Source of the DNA: Ixodes scapularis | Lineage: Eukaryota; Arthropoda; Arachnida; Ixodida; Ixodidae | Reading direction: 5' to 3' | DNA: 64,000 nt | Assembly (NCBI RefSeq): GCF_016920785.2 | Contig: NW_024609857.1 | Location: 132,053,094-132,117,093, forward strand | In this document: positions 35,650 to 48,100 of the stretch, piece by piece | Layout: each line of letters begins with the position of its first letter | How positions within the stretch are numbered: position 1 is the stretch's first letter | Notes under the pieces: model-generated | The model's input: only the letters and a program-made list of their open reading frames with translations | What the model was told of the DNA's origin: nothing | Databases searched by the model: none | Program-made: the position numbers and the translations under genes

Positions 35650-35981
35650 TCAATATAAATTCCCACCACCTTTACAACATAATGAATCAAACATTCCTTG
35701 GAATATTAAACAAGTAATAGTGTATTCATACGAAATAATAGCGGATAAAGTCGATTTAGAGTGCTCATTACAACATAATTTAAGGAAGGCATTTTCAGAT
35801 TCTTCAACCGTTAACGCGCAGCCTCGCTGAAGTGGCGGAAATAATAAAGTCATCCTTTTTCACAGTTGTATTGGCACTTCTCCAAATCCTACAACCGGTT
35901 AACGTCAAATATTACAAAATCAGTCTATTTGCGCATTCAAACTTTAAGCGTCAAAATGCCCAGGGTATTGCCTTCTTGATC

Positions 35982-36103
35982 CTAACAGCTGTCGTCATGA
36001 ATTGGAAATTTCTCAGGACCGCATAGTAGGTTGTATATAAAATCACAAGCGGTAAATTGTTTTCCAAGTTGACTCTCGGGAACTGCGACAATGCATGCAG
36101 TGT
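35982..36103 (-). CDS. Lipocalin gene, terminal exon 5
   Basis: The acceptor is TTTAATCGTTGCAG. Two leading bases plus 40 codons, including the TAG stop at 35984-35982, encode ACIVAVPESQLGKQFTACDF, then IYNLLCGP and a final HDDSC. Four cysteines in this exon fit the C-terminal disulfides of tick lipocalins. Intron 4 (38955-36104) contains a nested pair of TA-flanked MITEs. Confidence 0.77.
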
Positions 36104-39100
36104 CTGCAACGATTAAAGATGTGGGTTAGGCACAGACATGTACAGGCTACTCCAAAAGTATACATGTGCCGTTAATGGTTTCTAGATCATAAACGAAGTT
36201 TTTTCCTATTTTTAGGGAAAATAAAATAATTTGAGTAAGCCACGGTTTTGATGCTTTTTCCCAAAGTTCCGGAAGCAGAATAAACAACCTTCAAAGGCCG
36301 TGTTATTGTGTTGTTCATGTTATTTCTTTAAACAGGTTCCTGTATACGCTTTTTTTTTACATACCACTAACGTCGATTGAACGAGTCACTTAAAATGGTC
36401 CACGTTTCATCAGTGGAGAGTAATGGACCATGCAAGCGGGAACGAATATTGGCGTTGCAGAAATGTTTAATGCACTCTCTTTGACTTAAGTTTTGAAGTT
36501 GTGGCTCACACGAGGTTTACGCTTTGCGACAGGAAAAAAACAACTGATATTGATATAGTTTCTTTATTTTAGTTCGTAATAAACTTTAGACAGACTTCAG
36601 CTCACGTAAATGTCAAAATATACAGCGGCCTTCCTTGACATCTTCGGTAGTCCTCTGAACATAGAGGGGAATATATTTATTTTAGAAGTTAACTTATTGT
36701 TTGGAGTAGGAATCATGCAAAACATGAAAAAGCGTTTTATCTGACGCGTTACCTCTCGCACATGAACAGAAAATAAGACAGGTTATCAATAAGGTTTACC
36801 TCATAGCCTGTAAATTTTTTATTTGGTGATGGACTTTTATAACGTTGCATTATGATACAAAAATTTAGAATCTTATTTTCTCTAGCAGCACCAACTTTTA
36901 TATATATGTAGAGTGTCCCAAGTCACCAGGCTCGATCTAAAATGAACGGTAAAAATTAACGCATGCACGTAAAAATTTAAACTTTTAGTCAAAGCTGTAT
37001 TTCACAGGTAGTTTTTTTTTTTTAATTATAAAGCGTAGCTTTTTTTTTTGTAAAAATTGGGCCAAGAATCGTTCCAGGGTGAACGCCGACGGCGACCCAG
37101 ACGACCAAGTCGAGTAGTAGGGCGGGTTCGGCGTTCGTAATAATAGATTGCACTACCTCCTTAACGAGACTGCTCACGACCACCATGGTGTTTTTTTGTT
37201 TTTTTTTTAAATAGGCATATATTTTTTTTTGTGATGTACATTTCATTAAGAAATGAACGCGAACAAGAAAAGCAAAACTTTAAGGGATGCTGAACCGAAA
37301 TCTGGATTCCACAAAACACGGCGGAAAAAGCGTGCAACGGGATGCTACAAACACCAAAACATCACTCATACAACGATGAATTGAACGGACGACCGTATTT
37401 TTCAAAAAAGGAGGCGCATTTGACATTAATGTTTACGTCGTGTATCTCCGAGAGGGAGAGGGAACGGCCTCGCGTCTTCTCCGCCTCGCTGCCTTGAGGG
37501 ACGAAGCATAGAGAGGAGAAAACGAGATATCTTTACGGTCACGCGCCTCGTCGGCCTCGTTCAATCTCGACCTCTTTTTCCAAAATAACGGCCGTCCATT
37601 TGAGATATCGCCTCACGAGTAGTGTTGTACGGATTGCAGCGTCCCGCCTACATCTCTTGCCACTGTTTTTTTTTTAATCCAAATTTCGGTTCACCATTCC
37701 TTTAAAGGAAAACAATACGCGTTGGCATAAGGACGCGACGGCACTATTGCTGCCAACGGATTTCGTCTGCATGTCGTCTGCTTTGTTTCGCTGGCCGGCT
37801 ACTCCTTCGGACGATGCTCCCGACGCCACCTATCAATACGCGCGCCAAACGCACCCCGCAACTCGATTGGGTCGTCTGCGTCGTCGCCCGCCTTGGTAAG
37901 TGTTTTCGCCCTATGTTTTACAGAAAGGGAGCTACGCTTTGCAATTTTACAAGAAACCCCGACCTGTGAAATGCACCTTTGACAAAAAGTTTAGATCTGC
38001 GTGCAGGTGTCAATTTTTATAGTCCATTTTAGATCAAGCCTGGTGACTTGGGACACCCTCTAGTTCCAACCGGCCGCGATTCACTTCCGCTACCGGCGTA
38101 CTGCTCTCCGCATGTCGCCGTAGATAATTTAGGGCGGCCGCTGAGAAGATTAAAGTCGCCCTGGGTGAACTGCAGTTCCAAGATGCTTTGCGTAATTTAC
38201 ATTAGAGCCAGGACCTCGCTCCATCAAACTTCCAACTTTTTTTCGTTAAAAAACAAATCCTGAAGCGTACACGGTTTGCGTTCGACGATGAGATTACCGA
38301 TGCAGTACGCCGTCGGTGTCCTCAACAACCGCCCTTAATCATTTACGGAGGGTTCCGGAAAGTTGTGCACCGGTAGCTGAAGTGCATCGCCGTTGGAGGG
38401 GACAATATTTTAACTTTTTACTTTTTTACTTTTTTACTCAATAGAAATCTTACTGCCTAGAAGGCAAAACTTATTAATCACCCATTCGTATCGTTCGCTT
38501 TTTCATAATGAATTCAGGACATAAGCATTTTTGTACGCCCCCTTTAGAATTACCCGTATCTATCGGCAATAGTGTATCTCAATATCCAAGCTCCGCTATC
38601 CAAGACAAAAAGGTTCCTTGCAAAATGTACAGGTTTTGTCGATTAGGCCTTCACTTCCAATCGAGGGTGACGACGTGAGTCGGGGAAGAGACGTTGGTGC
38701 TTACGTTCTTGTTAAAATGGCGAAAATACCATATTTCCCTACTCGGAACAAGGATTAAGTTACTCGTTACTTTTCTTTAAAAGGGCCGGTTGTTGTCTCT
38801 TTAACCGAGATGTCATCAAATGCAAGTAATGTGTTAGTTGCAATGCGTTACGTACGTTTTCCGTGACACTGCTCTTAAATACAATTGAGAACTGCTACCA
38901 AGATTGCTCTCGTTTATAGCGTAAGTTGGGTTTACACATATAAGACTTCACGTACCGCTAGCGTATGTGCTCCTCGTGACACCGCACTTTGCATCCGGGT
39001 CCATGTAAGACGTGTACACGGTCAGCGGGTCTTTTTCTGCAATGTCGGTGTTAAAAGCCCCCATGATAGATGTTAGGCGGATTAATATCTAAAGAATTAC

Positions 39101-42100
39101 TATCAACTAAAATAAAATTCGGACGACAGAATGTGTTAGCAAACACGGACATAACAAAAAAACTGTATAGCGAAACATTGGAGCACTAGCAGGCTTACAA
39201 TTAGTATACCAGATGCATGTTTGTTGGCATTGAAAACATATACTCACGGCCTTCGGAAAAAACAAGAACCCGATTCATTACGGTATATCCTTCTGAGGGT
39301 TCAAGCTTTGCCTTCCCATGGCTGCAAATAGTGTCAAATACGATGGTTGTGATAATAAATTGATGCCACAGGAGAAAATACTAAATCCATAGAAATTTAA
39401 AGTAACACAATAATTTTTTTAAAAAGACAGAATACCGACGGCGGTTACCTCATTTTTGATTTTCACGTCAAACCGAATAGCTTACGCGAATAATATTAAT
39501 TCATTTTTAAATTCGCATTGTTCGAGTTTCCAAATTATTTGGCACATGAAATGCCGCTGTACATGAAGATGGGTTTATTGAAGATCGCTATCATTATGGT
39601 GAGATATAGGCCCTTGCAGTGTTCTGCTAAATCTAAATCAAGCAAGCGTTTAGTCTTAAATGACTAACCATTTTGAAGAAAAAAAAAATAGATTGTTCCT
39701 TATGAAACTCGTCTGAAAACTGTTTTGTTTTCGGCACCACATAATCAAGGTGAACAAACCCTTCCATCTCCGCAACTTCCATATTTAATAGCAAACACTA
39801 AAATTGACACTTATAGAACCTGAGAGTGGGCCAGTTGGTTGTTCATGTTGGTCGACGTTAAAGCGCACTCAAACGACTGTCACTCAACAGTTTTTGTGAG
39901 TGCGTTGCAACGTCGACAAACTTCACACTTAAGTTTTCTAACTTGCCTTTGAAGGGTTGCCGGTGGCATTCAAAAGCAATGATAACTGATTGTGTTTCTA
40001 CGGTGTTACTGAACAGACCTTGAGAGGTGTATTAATTCGACGCGAAAACCTCCGAGCCACCGGAGAGCGGGGGGAGCTCGCGAGCTTGTTGGAAAACTAC
40101 AATGGACGCTCCCTATCGCCCAAGATCACGTCACGGACTAGTGACTCGGAAGACGGTGTAAGAAGTAAGGTGTACCACGAAGTACAATTTATTTTTATAA
40201 AAACTAGCTCCCTGGGGTAAAAATAGCTTTCCCTTCCCTGTTTTATCAGTGAAAAATAATAATTTAATAACTACTCGGCCTAAGTCTAAAAAACAGAACA
40301 AGGCTTCGATTGTAATGGTTGAGGCATATGTGTGCATTAGCCCGCTGCGAACGCCCTCCATCCACGGTATTCTCGTGTGTAAACATGTACAGACGAGAAT
40401 GTGTGTACATGTGTGTACATGTGTGGTGAACACCTTCTTTAGCTGCGTCTCAAGCGCCGTTTTTATTCCTGCTAGGCGCTCTTCGTTCGGCGTACTTGCG
40501 ATAAAATAAACACGTAGGCGTTTATTTTTTGGCTTAAGAAGTATTTGTTTAAGTTTAGTGCATTGCAAGTAAATATTTTGCTATCGAATATTTGAATCGA
40601 CATTCTACTTTTCGACCATTATTCGGAACTGACGGAACTAATCAGTTCTAGTTGGACTAGTAAAAGTTTCACTATTTTTAGTCATGAGAGCTAAACCAAG
40701 GCTGGGCGTGGCTTGTAATGTTCCCGCTCCTTGCATACACTCTCAAGAAAAAAGGGTGTCAAATCGTGTATTCTTACACCCTTTGTCCCATATAATACAC
40801 CCCAGCATTTCAATTCAACATACAGTGCCCTACAGTCGAACATCCGGCCCGAAATTTTACGAGGGGCTTGATAGCCGTGTGGTACAACATTTTAAATAGC
40901 TAAAGTACGTATCAAAGACCACGTAAAGAATACACCAAGCATTTACAGTGGGGCCAAGAAAACCCGAATTATTTTTTTCGTGTTCAGTAAAACGTACATT
41001 AGCTATTTTAATAAGTTGTACCACACGGCTATCAAGCCCCTCGTAAAATTTCGGGCCGTCTGTTCGACTGTAGGGCGCTGTACGTCGAATTGAAGTTTGG
41101 GGGTGTATTATATGGGACAGAGGGTGTAAGAATACACCCTTTGACACCCTTTTTTCTTGAGAGTGTAGTTATTCGTTCTTCAGGGTGCTTATTGCTAAAT
41201 CTCGTAACCTGATTGGCTTCGGAGACATGATGAGACTTTTGGGACAGGCCACGAGTTGTGTTTTCAAGGTCTCAGGGACCGTAGTGCCAAATGAAATATA
41301 TGTTTTGTCAGAATTTCTATTTTTCTTACTTTTATTTTATTCCTACAATAAGCCATCGTAGGAACGCCTAAGTCGGAAAATTCTTATATACACGTTTATG
41401 GTAGCAAAACACTTCCCCTTTTTCTTTGTGATATGCTTTCATTTTTTCTGGAAATATTTGATTGACGTTCTTTCGATTTGCCTTATTATCCTCAATTTTC
41501 GGAGGTTGATGCGTACAAAGTTATACCCACACAGGTTCAGTGTCTTGTCCATTGTCGAAGGTAATCGGATATTCACCATTGCTTTCCGAATCCTCCTGAT
41601 AAAACCTTATACACTTATCAGTGCCAAATACAGGGTCTTCTTCGTAGTTCCTGTACAAGACGTGCCAGCGTTCAACGAGCGGGAAGCCCTGCGCGTTGGT
41701 GTTGAAGCAAAATAATTCATGATTAATAATTTTACAAAAAGAATATACCTTGCGTAGGTTTATTTAGGAGACACTAAGTTATGAGTTAATTTGGACGAGC
41801 TCAAAGCAATTCCGGACATTTAGAAATCACTAACATATATTCGAATAATTAATTGATGTAATAATTCAATGGGAAGTACACACAATAAAGCAGACTTAGA
41901 AAAGAAAAAAAAGACTTCAACCTGAAATTTCATTTAATTCATACAAAAGCACAATACATATAATACTTTGTGTTAAAAAAATGATCAAACAAGAAAGAAC
42001 AACATCAGAGGGTCCCTTAATTGGCTCAAGTCTTGTACACAATGCCAAGCACATTCAAATTGAAAACCGAACACCTCGAGCACCACGAACACCACGAAAA

Positions 42101-45100
42101 CCGAACACCAACAACTCAAACACCACCGCCTCTTGCATTTGGGCGGTCTTTACGATATAGGATGAATGATTTGTTCAGTGTTAACTCTTTGTTGTCTACT
42201 CTTGGCGTCAACCAAGTTTGAGTTCGAATTATTATGTCAGGATTGCAAGAGGCGGTAATGTACTCAAATTCATCTTGCTTTGAAAGTAAACTGCACAAAT
42301 TTTCAACGAAAAAGGACAATGTCGGACTAACAAAACGTTGACGTACATCCAGGTTTCGTCAGTCGTTTGCACGGACAACTTCAGGTGGTCTTTGAACAGG
42401 CGCGACAGTTTCGGTAGCATAGTTATACACATAACTTTTATTACCAACATGCAATTTATCGAACGAAAGTTTGTACCTAATGTGTTGATCCCTAAACCGG
42501 GCGGCAAAATCCAGCAATTTCTTTTTTTCGAAACTTACTCGCGGGAAAATGTCCTCCAAAGCCCATACCCTCGGCGACAATTTTTTTTTTTTAAATTTGG
42601 TAGCGTTTCGTAGAACTTTATCTTTGGCTTTGAAGCTGAGGAGCGGTCAATTATTAGGCGGTTTGAACCTAGACGTTTTGGCCCCAGTCGACGGGCTCTT
42701 TCTATTGCGCCAAGGTTAGGCGTTAGTTTTTTTATGTTTTTTTTGGATAAAGTTAGATACCAGTTTTGTGGTATCTAACTTTGTCGTTCCGGCAAACCGA
42801 CAAAGAAAGGATTGTTTCCGCGCATCTGCCAATTCATGTCATCCAGAGAGTTTCTTAGCCTAGAAATCTGTTCATGCGCACTCGCAGATTCCCGCTCCAC
42901 AATGCCAAGTGTTTCGGTAACGTTAACCAGGTTCTCTTTTATTTGGCCGATTTCTGCAACTTTGACTTCCACGCTGCTCACACGAGAGCTCAGGTTTGCA
43001 ATACCTTTCTTGATTTCGTTTGATTTGGATACGTTTTCCCTCTGGTTTTGATTGCTACTTGCTATCAGACTATCAATGGATTCTTGCAGTTGATCTATTT
43101 TTTCAGTGTTAGTGGGACGTGGGGTTAGTTCAACGTCCCCTGCTCAAGGAAGTCGTAGAAAAGGTACAGTCAGGACAGCGAGCAGATTGAAATGCCTAAA
43201 TGCTCCCAAACCAGAAATTCTCAACTGTTTCGGTGATAACTGGAGCGTCTTTTTTTCGAGCAGGGCGAGAGCCATCCGACTCGTATTCGGTACGTCACAA
43301 CGCCAACAGTCATTTATACACTCGGATGGGATTTGCAGCCAAAGTAACTCAAAAGGTACGGCAAGGACTAAGGAATTACTTCAGTGCACGCACCTGTGAA
43401 AGACTGGCGACACAAGTAGTGCGCTAGAAAAGCTTGGCTGCAAAATGAAGCCTAACTGATGCTTTCTAGGCTACATGTGGCCGTTGAAAAAATGTGATGA
43501 TCAGGTATACCAGAGCATGTAATTTTATTTTCAGGTTTCAGCCAATATATGGTTAAGAATATATATTCTTAACCATATGCTTCTCTCTCTCTCTATATAT
43601 ATATATACATTTATATATAAACGAATATGTGCAGATGAATGAACCATATTTAATTCAATGAATCAAAGAATCAAAGTCTTCAGGAACCCGCCGAAAGCCA
43701 AAAAACGGCGGAGCCAGGATTTGAACTCTGGGCCTCCCAATGTCCGGTCGGGTGTGCTAACCTCTACACCACTCCACCTTGGCTTTTCTGGCGTTTCCTA
43801 CCTGTCTTATTAACGCACAAGAAACGAAACGTGTCCAATCGGAGGTGTTCTGGAAACACACGCCGCCGCGTGTGTTTATATATATATATATATATATTGT
43901 TACGAAGACGACGACGACGGACACTGTCGCGAAAGACGAAAAGGAGCCCGCGCAGTTGTGTTGCACGAGCTGGGGGGTTATTCTTCAGGCATATTTGTAG
44001 TAGCCATCGCTGTTGTTCTTCAACAGATCACCCTCAAATATATATATCATATTCACCCTCACAAGTGGTGGAGGTTAGGACCATCCCCATCCTCTCTTGT
44101 CCTGGAGCTCCGCAGCGGGCGATCAACGCAGGCCACCATGCCCGACGAGACCGGCAACGCCACTCAACAACGCGCACCCGCCCCTCCGACCGTCAAAAAT
44201 CGACAACGAGACCCACCAGTTTTCAGCGGGGCGCCAGAAGCTGACGTGAACGACTGGCTCAAAAGTTATGATCGGGCAAGTCAACATAACAGGTGGGACG
44301 ACAGCTTCAAGCTAGCAAATGTCGTATTTTTTTTAAAAGATACCGCTCTACAGTGGTTCGATAACCACGAAGACGACATCGATTCGTGGGAGGGATTCCA
44401 GACGGCTTTCGCGGAAGTCTTCGGAAAGCCAGAAAGCCGCAAGCAACAGGCCAAAGATAAACTTGCCAGAAGGTACCAATCCTCAACAGAGTCATCTACT
44501 GCCTATATTGAGGACGTCCTTCGCCTGTGCCGACGTGTCGACAATGACATGACAGAAGAGGACAAATTCCGGCACCTATTTAAAGGACTGTCACATGACC
44601 TCTTCTCAGTCGTCGCTCCGAAGTCGCCTGCGACTGTCCAACAGCTCATTACGGAGTGCAAAAGATACGAAGAGCTACAAAGTACACGCATCATGAAACG
44701 TCCATACGAGCGTCTCCCTGAGGTGTGCACAAACAACGCAACGCCATCGGAGCTTCCTGAGCTAATTCGTCAGATCATCCGCCAGGAGCTACAGGCATAC
44801 TTAGCCCCACTGCACGCCCCGGACGTTGCAGTACACCAACGAATGGACACTGCAGGTGTTCAGAAGGTAGTACAGGACGAACTACGCACGGCTCTGAACC
44901 AAATCCAGGTAGTTCCCCCTATCTACGCGCCGACAACGCAAGCATCAACACCACTTTGCCCTATGGTACACGACATCCAATCACGTTACACGACTCCATT
45001 CCTGGATCGCGCTCAATCACCATATCGACCTTACGGGCAACGACGACGGACTGACATATGGCGCACAGACGATCAACGTCCAGTATGTTTCTATTGCCAC

Positions 45101-48100
45101 GCAGCTGGTCACATCGCCCGTTACTGCCGCAGACGAATGACCGACAATGCTTCGTATCGTGTACCTGCTAGTTTCTCTCGCTATTCAAGAAATTTCGATG
45201 CAAGCGCCACCTCTGACGCCCTCCTCTCCGACGCTCGCCGTCCTGATGCTCCAGAAGCATCAGATACCCGCCGCCGCCGGTCGCCCTCTCCATACCCAAC
45301 ACGCCGCCGCTCCGTTTCTCCGTTCAACCGCGCTGCAGCTGCGTCGACGCCGTCGTCAAACTAAATAGGGCAGCCTGCGTTGCCACCGGAGGTCAGGCTG
45401 CGCTGCCCCAATTCGACGCAAATCCTCCTCTTATTGGGCCGACTACCGTCAATGTTTGTATCGGAGAGCACAAATTCGTCGCCTTGGTCGACACGGGAGC
45501 CGCAGAATCATGCATCTCAGAAGACGTCTGTCGCCGTTTACGTAGGGTGCTCACTCCAGCCAGTGGACACTTATTGCGCGTGGGCAATGGTGAATTAGTC
45601 CAACCCCTAGGATGTGCCACCATACCTCTGTCCCTTGCAGGCATGTCCTACATCATTGAATTCCTTGTGCTTTCAAACTGCGTCGCTGATGTTATTTTAG
45701 GATGTGACTTCCTAACATCGACTGACGCCCTCATAAACTGTGCAGCCGGTGAGCTAGAATTGAACAGTTACGATTCTGTGGATGATCCTCCTAGTTCATC
45801 ACCCCAGACCCTTCGTACAGATGATGACCTCCTTGTACCACCCCTATCCGCCGTCATCGTCGAGCTGAGGCCCCAGCCACCCATCACAGGAACCTACGCA
45901 CTAGTCGAACCTTCCGAAAGACTATTTCTGAAGAAAAATGTTGCCGTTCCCTATTCCCTTGTGTCCATAGTGGGAGGCTACGTTCCTGTTTGCCTTGCTA
46001 ACACCTCTCCCGAGCCGCAAATACTTCCACGAAACACTCAAGTAGCAACTATAAACCGATATGAAGAACACATCGTTGCCCCTCTTCACACGGACGTATC
46101 GTCAACTGGTTGCCCCCAGACATCTGCACGCCGCACTAGCGACATGATAAAAACAATGGTGGATGCCGCCTTACCTGCCGAGAAGCACTACTCTTTGGTC
46201 ACCCTTCTCTCAGCATATTCCGATTTATTTGACTTCGACAGCCGAGTTCTCGCTCAAACGTCCGTGGTGCACCATCGTATCGATACCGGGGATGCATCTC
46301 CAGTGAAAAGCAGACCTTATCGAATCTCACCCATGGAGCGTAAAGCCATCCAACAGCATGTCACCGAAATGTTAAAGAACAACATAATTGAGCCCTCCTT
46401 CAGCCCTTGGTCATCTTCCGTCGTTCTCGTTAAAAAGAAGGATGGCTCGTGGCGCTTCTGCGTGGACTACCGCCGTCTAAACAGGGTGACCAAGAAAGAT
46501 GCTTACCCGCTGCCAAGAATCGACGACATCTTAGACGCACTGCAAGGTTCATAATTTTTTTCATCAATGGATTTCCGAAGCGGCTACTGGCAGATACCTG
46601 TCGCTCAAGCTGACAAAGCGAAAACAGCCTTCATTACACCTGACGGCCTTTATCAGTTTAACGTAATGCCGTTTGGTCTCTGCAACGCCCCCGCAACCTT
46701 TGAAAGGTTGATGGACACGTTGCTCCGCGGCCTCACTTGGAATGTATGCCTGTGCTACCTTGACGATGTCGTCGTCTTTTCAGGGACGTTTAATGAACAT
46801 TTGCACCGCCTTAAACAAGTGTTTGATTGCTTCCGGTCCGCCCGCCTACAGTTAAACTTCAAGAAATGCACATTTGGAACTCGACAACTAAAAGTACTTG
46901 GGCATCTAGTAAGCGCTGATGGTATTCGCCCGGATCCTGAAAAACTTCGAGCCGTTTCAGAATTTCCTACCCCGAAAGTTCAAAAAGACGTCCGTGCTTT
47001 TTTTGGATTGTGCACTTATTTTCGCAAATTCATTCCTGGCTTTGCTCACGTTGCGGAACCTCTTAATCAGCTCCTTCGCACCAACACCAAATTCGAATGG
47101 GGACCATCGCAAAACCAGGCGTTTGGATCCCTAAAATTGACTTTGACGAGCAGTCCCATCCTCGGTCACTTTACCCAAGGAGCCGAAACCGAGCTACGCA
47201 CCGACGCAAGTGGACACGGCATCGGAGCAGTCTTGGCCCAGAATTCTAGAGGCACCCAACAGGTCATCGCATACGCAAGTCGCACCCTCACACCAGCTGA
47301 GCGAAATTATACTATCACTGAACGGGGTTGTCTGGCTGTTATATGGGCCATATCAAAGTTCCGTCCCTATCTCCATGGCATTCATTTTCGCATAGTGACC
47401 GACCACCATGCCCTCTGCTGGCTAGCCAGTCTTAAAGATCCGTCAGGCCGCCTCGGAAGGTGGTCTCTCAAACTTCAAGATTACAACTTCACCGTACTCT
47501 ACAAATCAGGAAAAAGACACCTGGATGCCGACGGCTTGTCCCGGTGCCCCCTTCCAGCAGCCTCTCCTTCCCAAGACTCACGCATTTCCCTCGCAACGGC
47601 TCCTCTGACCCATGTTGACATTGCCGCAGCCCAAATGGCTGATCCTTTTCTTAAACCAATAATTGAATATCTTCGTGGCACAAACCCACATCCCCCTCAA
47701 CGCACAGCACGCATAGCGCGTCTATTTGCGCTTCACAACGGGACGACGCTATTCAGGCAAAATTATGAACCGCAAGGACGCCCCTGGCTTCTTGTCATTC
47801 CCCGTTCCCTTCAAAACGACATTATTCGCGCTAATCATGACGACCCAACTTCCGGGCATCTCGGCTTCTCCAAGACCTATTTCCGAGTTCGAGCCAGTTA
47901 CTTCTGGAACGGAATGTATCGCGCTATCAACAAATACGTCCGATCATGTCACGACTGCCAAACAAGAAAACATCCAACGACAAAACCACCCGGAACACTT
48001 CACTCGCTTTCACCACCTAACCACCCCTTCCAAAAAATTGGAATTGACTTCTTGGGCCCGTTTCCCACGTCTACAAATAACAATCGATGGGTCATTGTAG

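Noticed and set aside
43704..43783. Possible tRNA gene
   Set aside because: A and B boxes are present, but the acceptor stem and cloverleaf do not close. It is a SINE head.
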